A DNA stretch of 64,000 nucleotides from an uncultured Oscillospiraceae bacterium (GTDB taxonomy: Bacteria; Bacillota; Clostridia; Oscillospirales; Oscillospiraceae), in contig CANRLF010000001.1 in the NCBI GenBank assembly GCA_947631395.1, forward strand, positions 208,412 to 272,411, in the 5' to 3' direction. Within the stretch, counting starts at the first letter, position 1. The number at the start of each line of letters is the position of its first letter. Below the pieces are notes generated by a model, which did not search any database, was not told the DNA's origin, and saw nothing but the letters and a program-made list of their open reading frames with translations. Positions 61,819-64,000 of the stretch are shown here, in pieces. The position numbers and the translations under genes were made by a program.

Positions 61819-62892
61819 ATGACAAAGAGCGAATTTCTTGACGGCCTGTGCCGTGGCCTTCGTTTCCACGCCGATCCAAACGAGATACAGCGCATGGTGG
61901 ACTTCTACTCCCAGTCCATCGACGACCGCGTGGAGGACGGCATGACCGAGGAGGAGGCCGTGGCGGCCATGGGGGACCTTGAGCATATAATCAGCGAGGC
62001 CAAAAGCGCCTGGGAGCGCGAGTCCTCCGGCTCGTATACCGGCGCGGAGAAGCTCGTGTTCCGGGCATCAGATGTCCTGAGCCTCTCCGTAAACGACACC
62101 TCGGGAGATGTGCGGATACTCCCTTCGCCCGACGGCGATATACACGTGGAGTACGAAAACTCCCCCCAATGGCGCTATGATGTGGGCCTTACGGGTACGG
62201 AGCTTTCCGTCCGCAGGGTCAGGACCGGCGCCAATGACAGCAATGTGGACTTCAGCGTGTTCGGAAAAAGGTTCAGCATCCCCATCCCGCGCATGGACGG
62301 CCTTTTTGAAAGCTCCCTGCGCCTCACGGTCAAGCTCCCCGCCGGTACGTGTATAAATACGTCCGTCAACATCGCCGGCGGCAGCGTGAAGGTGTCGGAC
62401 ACCCGCGTCCGGACCCTATTCGTCAAGTCCGCCAGCGGGGATATAAGCGTTGAGAACGTGACTGGCGAGGGAAAAATAAGCCTCATCACCGCCAGCGGCG
62501 ACATTGACATCGCCTCCCTCACATCTCCCGAGCTCACCGCCTCCACCGTCAGCGGCGACGTGGACATCGGGGGCCTTAATTGCGCCGCCTTCGGCGTCAA
62601 GACCGTCAGCGGCGACATGGAGCTTGCCGGGATAAACGCCACCCAGCGTTCAAGCCTCTACTCCGTCAGCGGCGACACCGGCCTTCGCCTCACCATCCCC
62701 TGCGCGGAGCTCTCCGTCGAGTCCGTAAGCGGCGACGTGGACATAGACCTTCCCGGCTTTGAGAGCCTCTACACCGTGAACGTCCGCACCCGCTCAGGGG
62801 ACACGAACATAAACGGCGCGGCGTGCGCGGGGCCCAATACGGTCTCTGTTAGAAGCGTTTCTGGGGACGTGGATATAGACTTTTCGCGGTAA
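61819..62892 (+). CDS. DUF1700/HAAS plus DUF4097 beta-repeat protein
   Basis: 357 residues. Residues 1-75 are a helical HAAS/DUF1700 domain (FLDGLCRGLRFHADPNEIQRMVDFYSQSIDDRVEDGMTEEEAVAAMG), the segment that typically partners PadR-type regulators. From about 85 on, a DUF4097 right-handed beta structure with at least eight copies of a SGDVDI-like strand motif (SASGDISV, TASGDIDI, TVSGDVDI, SVSGDVDIDF). No signal peptide or membrane helix is seen. Function unknown; family members are often linked to envelope stress sensing. Confidence 0.88.
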   Translation: MTKSEFLDGLCRGLRFHADPNEIQRMVDFYSQSIDDRVEDGMTEEEAVAAMGDLEHIISEAKSAWERESSGSYTGAEKLVFRASDVLSLSVNDTSGDVRILPSPDGDIHVEYENSPQWRYDVGLTGTELSVRRVRTGANDSNVDFSVFGKRFSIPIPRMDGLFESSLRLTVKLPAGTCINTSVNIAGGSVKVSDTRVRTLFVKSASGDISVENVTGEGKISLITASGDIDIASLTSPELTASTVSGDVDIGGLNCAAFGVKTVSGDMELAGINATQRSSLYSVSGDTGLRLTIPCAELSVESVSGDVDIDLPGFESLYTVNVRTRSGDTNINGAACAGPNTVSVRSVSGDVDIDFSR

Positions 62893-62897
62893 ATCGA

Positions 62898-62923
62898 CGG
62901 AAACAGCCTTGCGGGCTTTTCCG
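62898..62923 (+). terminator. Possible terminator after the DUF4097 gene
   Basis: CGGAAA-C-AGCC / GGCT-TTTCCG hairpin with a one-base bulge and a 5-nt loop, 5 bp after the stop; T's lie inside the stem rather than after it, so strength is doubtful. The 62924-63015 remainder is AT-rich with one unpaired TTGACA at 62959. Confidence 0.4.
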
Positions 62924-63015
62924 ACGCGGGTTCAGGAAAAATATCGATTGATACTCTTTTGACAAGCTGATCAATTTCCTCTCGAATAATGGCGATTTAA
63001 TATAAGATTTATAGA

Positions 63016-63044
63016 TTGACATGTCTTTTTCAACTTGGTATAAT
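63016..63044 (+). promoter_or_regulatory. Consensus promoter of the NifU-like/GGGtGRT operon
   Basis: TTGACA (63016-63021), 17-bp spacer, TATAAT (63039-63044), matching the housekeeping consensus at all 12 positions. The leader to the ATG is about 52 nt and contains a small GGCG-TTTTA-CGCC hairpin (63061-63073). Predicts strong constitutive expression. Confidence 0.88.
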
Positions 63045-63102
63045 TCAAGTGGCAACCTATGGCGTTTTACGCCTAATCAACATAAAAAGAAGGGAGTTTC
63101 AC

Positions 63103-63795
63103 ATGATCTATTCCGCAGAAGTTGAAAAAATGTGTCCCGTCGCCAAGGGCGCGTATCACGGCCCGGCCCCCATCCCCGAGGAGGGCAAGTGGGTCCAGGC
63201 CAAGGAGATAAAGGACATCTCCGGTTTTACCCACGGCGTGGGCTGGTGCGCCCCCCAGCAGGGCGCCTGCAAGCTGACCCTCAATATCAAGGAGGGCGTC
63301 ATCGAGGAGGCCCTTGTTGAGACCCTGGGCTGCACCGGCATGACCCACTCCGCCGCCATGGCCGGCGAGATCCTCATCGGAAAGACCATCCTTGAGGCTC
63401 TTAACACCGACCTTGTGTGCGACGCCATCAACACCGCCATGCGTGAGCTCTTCCTGCAGATCGTCTACGGCCGCAGCCAGTCCGCTTTCTCCGAGGGGGG
63501 CCTGGCCATCGGCGCGTCCCTTGAGGACCTGGGCAAGGGCCTTCGCGGCCAGGTGGGCACCATCTTCGCCACCAAGGCCAAGGGTCCCCGCTATCTGGAG
63601 CTCACCGAGGGCTACATCACCCGCCTTGCTTTAGATGAGGAGAACCAGATCATCGGCTATGAGTTCGTACATATCGGCAAGATGATGGAGGCCATCAAGA
63701 AGGGCACCGACGCCAACGAGGCCATGAAGGCCGCCACCGGCACCTACGGCCGCTTCCAGGATGCCGCCAAGTACATCGACCCCCGCCACGAATAA
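63103..63795 (+). CDS. IscU/NifU-like iron-sulfur scaffold family protein
   Basis: 230 residues from the ATG at 63103 (AAGGGAG upstream). The core LTLNIKEGVIEEALVETLGCTGMTHSAAMAGEILIG near 60-95 resembles the IscU/NifU_N fold, with Cys residues at GWCAPQQGAC and LGCTGM that could bind a cluster. It is longer than IscU and has its own N- and C-terminal parts. It is paired with a GGGtGRT-family gene 16 bp downstream; this pair recurs in Clostridia and other anaerobes, but no pathway has been assigned to it to my knowledge. Not shown to be a real scaffold. Confidence 0.78.
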   Translation: MIYSAEVEKMCPVAKGAYHGPAPIPEEGKWVQAKEIKDISGFTHGVGWCAPQQGACKLTLNIKEGVIEEALVETLGCTGMTHSAAMAGEILIGKTILEALNTDLVCDAINTAMRELFLQIVYGRSQSAFSEGGLAIGASLEDLGKGLRGQVGTIFATKAKGPRYLELTEGYITRLALDEENQIIGYEFVHIGKMMEAIKKGTDANEAMKAATGTYGRFQDAAKYIDPRHE

Positions 63796-63811
63796 GAAGG
63801 AGGACGGAATA

Positions 63812-64000
63812 ATGGCTCTTTTTGAAAGCTACGAGAGAAGAATAGACAATGTCAATGCCGTCCTTAACGAAAACGGCATCGCTTCCCTTGAGGAAGCCAA
63901 GAAGATCTGCGACGACGCCGGCGTTGACGCCTACAACATCGTCCGCGGCATCCAGCCCATCTGCTTTGAGAACGCCTGCTGGGCCTACACCGTAGGCGCG
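63812..64000 (+). CDS. GGGtGRT family protein, 5' part
   Basis: ATG at 63812 after AAGAAGGAGGACGGAATA; 63 codons to the window edge. The N terminus MALFESYERRIDNVNAVLNE, the following SLEEAKKICDDAGVDAYNIVRG and the IQPICFENACWAYTVGA end match GGGtGRT proteins as I know them; the Gly/Thr/Arg motif that names the family would lie beyond the edge. Co-transcribed with the scaffold-like gene. Function unknown. Confidence 0.8.
   Translation, partial: MALFESYERRIDNVNAVLNENGIASLEEAKKICDDAGVDAYNIVRGIQPICFENACWAYTVGA

Noticed and set aside
62959..62964. TTGACA as a second promoter before the NifU-like gene
   Set aside because: The only -10-like hexamer lies 20 bp away and is poor; the consensus promoter at 63016-63044 suffices.

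Overview
The window reads as one chromosomal stretch of a high-GC, endospore-forming Clostridia, most like the Oscillospirales. The evidence is the sporulation genes yunB, sipL, spoIIR and ytfJ, a fused ispH-rpsA gene, the gram-positive yicC-remA-gmk-rpoZ-priA-def-fmt-rsmB-rlmN-prpC-prkC-rsgA cluster, the cdaA-cdaR pair, addAB, scpAB and a complete-looking late MEP isoprenoid set (ispD, ispE, ispF, ispH). GTG and TTG starts are frequent. Almost all genes lie on the minus strand in tightly packed, often overlapping operons. No phage, insertion sequence, CRISPR array, tRNA or 16S/23S/5S rRNA gene was seen.

Layout. 1-6.4 kb (minus): murD, a methionine gamma-lyase-like PLP gene (ynbB family), yunB, ligA and an exported phosphodiester glycosidase cut by the window edge. 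6.4-6.9 kb: the RNase P RNA gene (plus strand), followed by three consecutive terminator-type hairpins that meet yebC head-on. 7.7-7.9 kb: a tiny Asn/Gln-rich gene on the plus strand behind a sigma-G-type promoter. 7.9-25.7 kb (minus): a long housekeeping series beginning at cdaA (c-di-AMP synthesis), through J-domain and DUF5685 genes, RNA/translation maturation genes and the PASTA kinase/phosphatase pair to rsgA, then sipL with its own sigma-E-type promoter. 25.8-34.1 kb: ispD-ispF, then DUF3343 plus a cysteine-desulfurase-like gene behind a structured leader; rpiR, an FAD oxidoreductase, cmk, plsC and ispH-rpsA. 34.2-39.3 kb: site-2 protease, scpA, scpB, DUF2953, ytfJ, dacF and rluB. 39.3-52.6 kb: protein quality control (tig, clpP, clpX, lon, ysxC) and addBA. 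52.8-56.5 kb: two plus-strand cell-surface genes, a polysaccharide-deacetylase lipoprotein and an LTA-synthase-type enzyme. 56.5-61.4 kb (minus): a TetR/DegV pair with matching operators, spoIIR, ispE, a class I aminotransferase and an Lrp-type regulator. 61.5-64 kb (plus): an autoregulated padR with a beta-repeat protein, then an IscU/NifU-like scaffold followed by a GGGtGRT-family gene cut by the window edge.

The most novel-looking elements are (i) the sigma-G-driven 35-residue N/Q peptide, (ii) a nested stem-loop leader that buries the Shine-Dalgarno of the DUF3343/desulfurase operon, (iii) the NifU-like/GGGtGRT pair behind a perfect consensus promoter, (iv) a probable leaderless start for the site-2 protease operon, and (v) recurring TTGCAA/TTGCAT -35 boxes. 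Promoter and RNA-structure calls were made by eye; none has been computed or tested.
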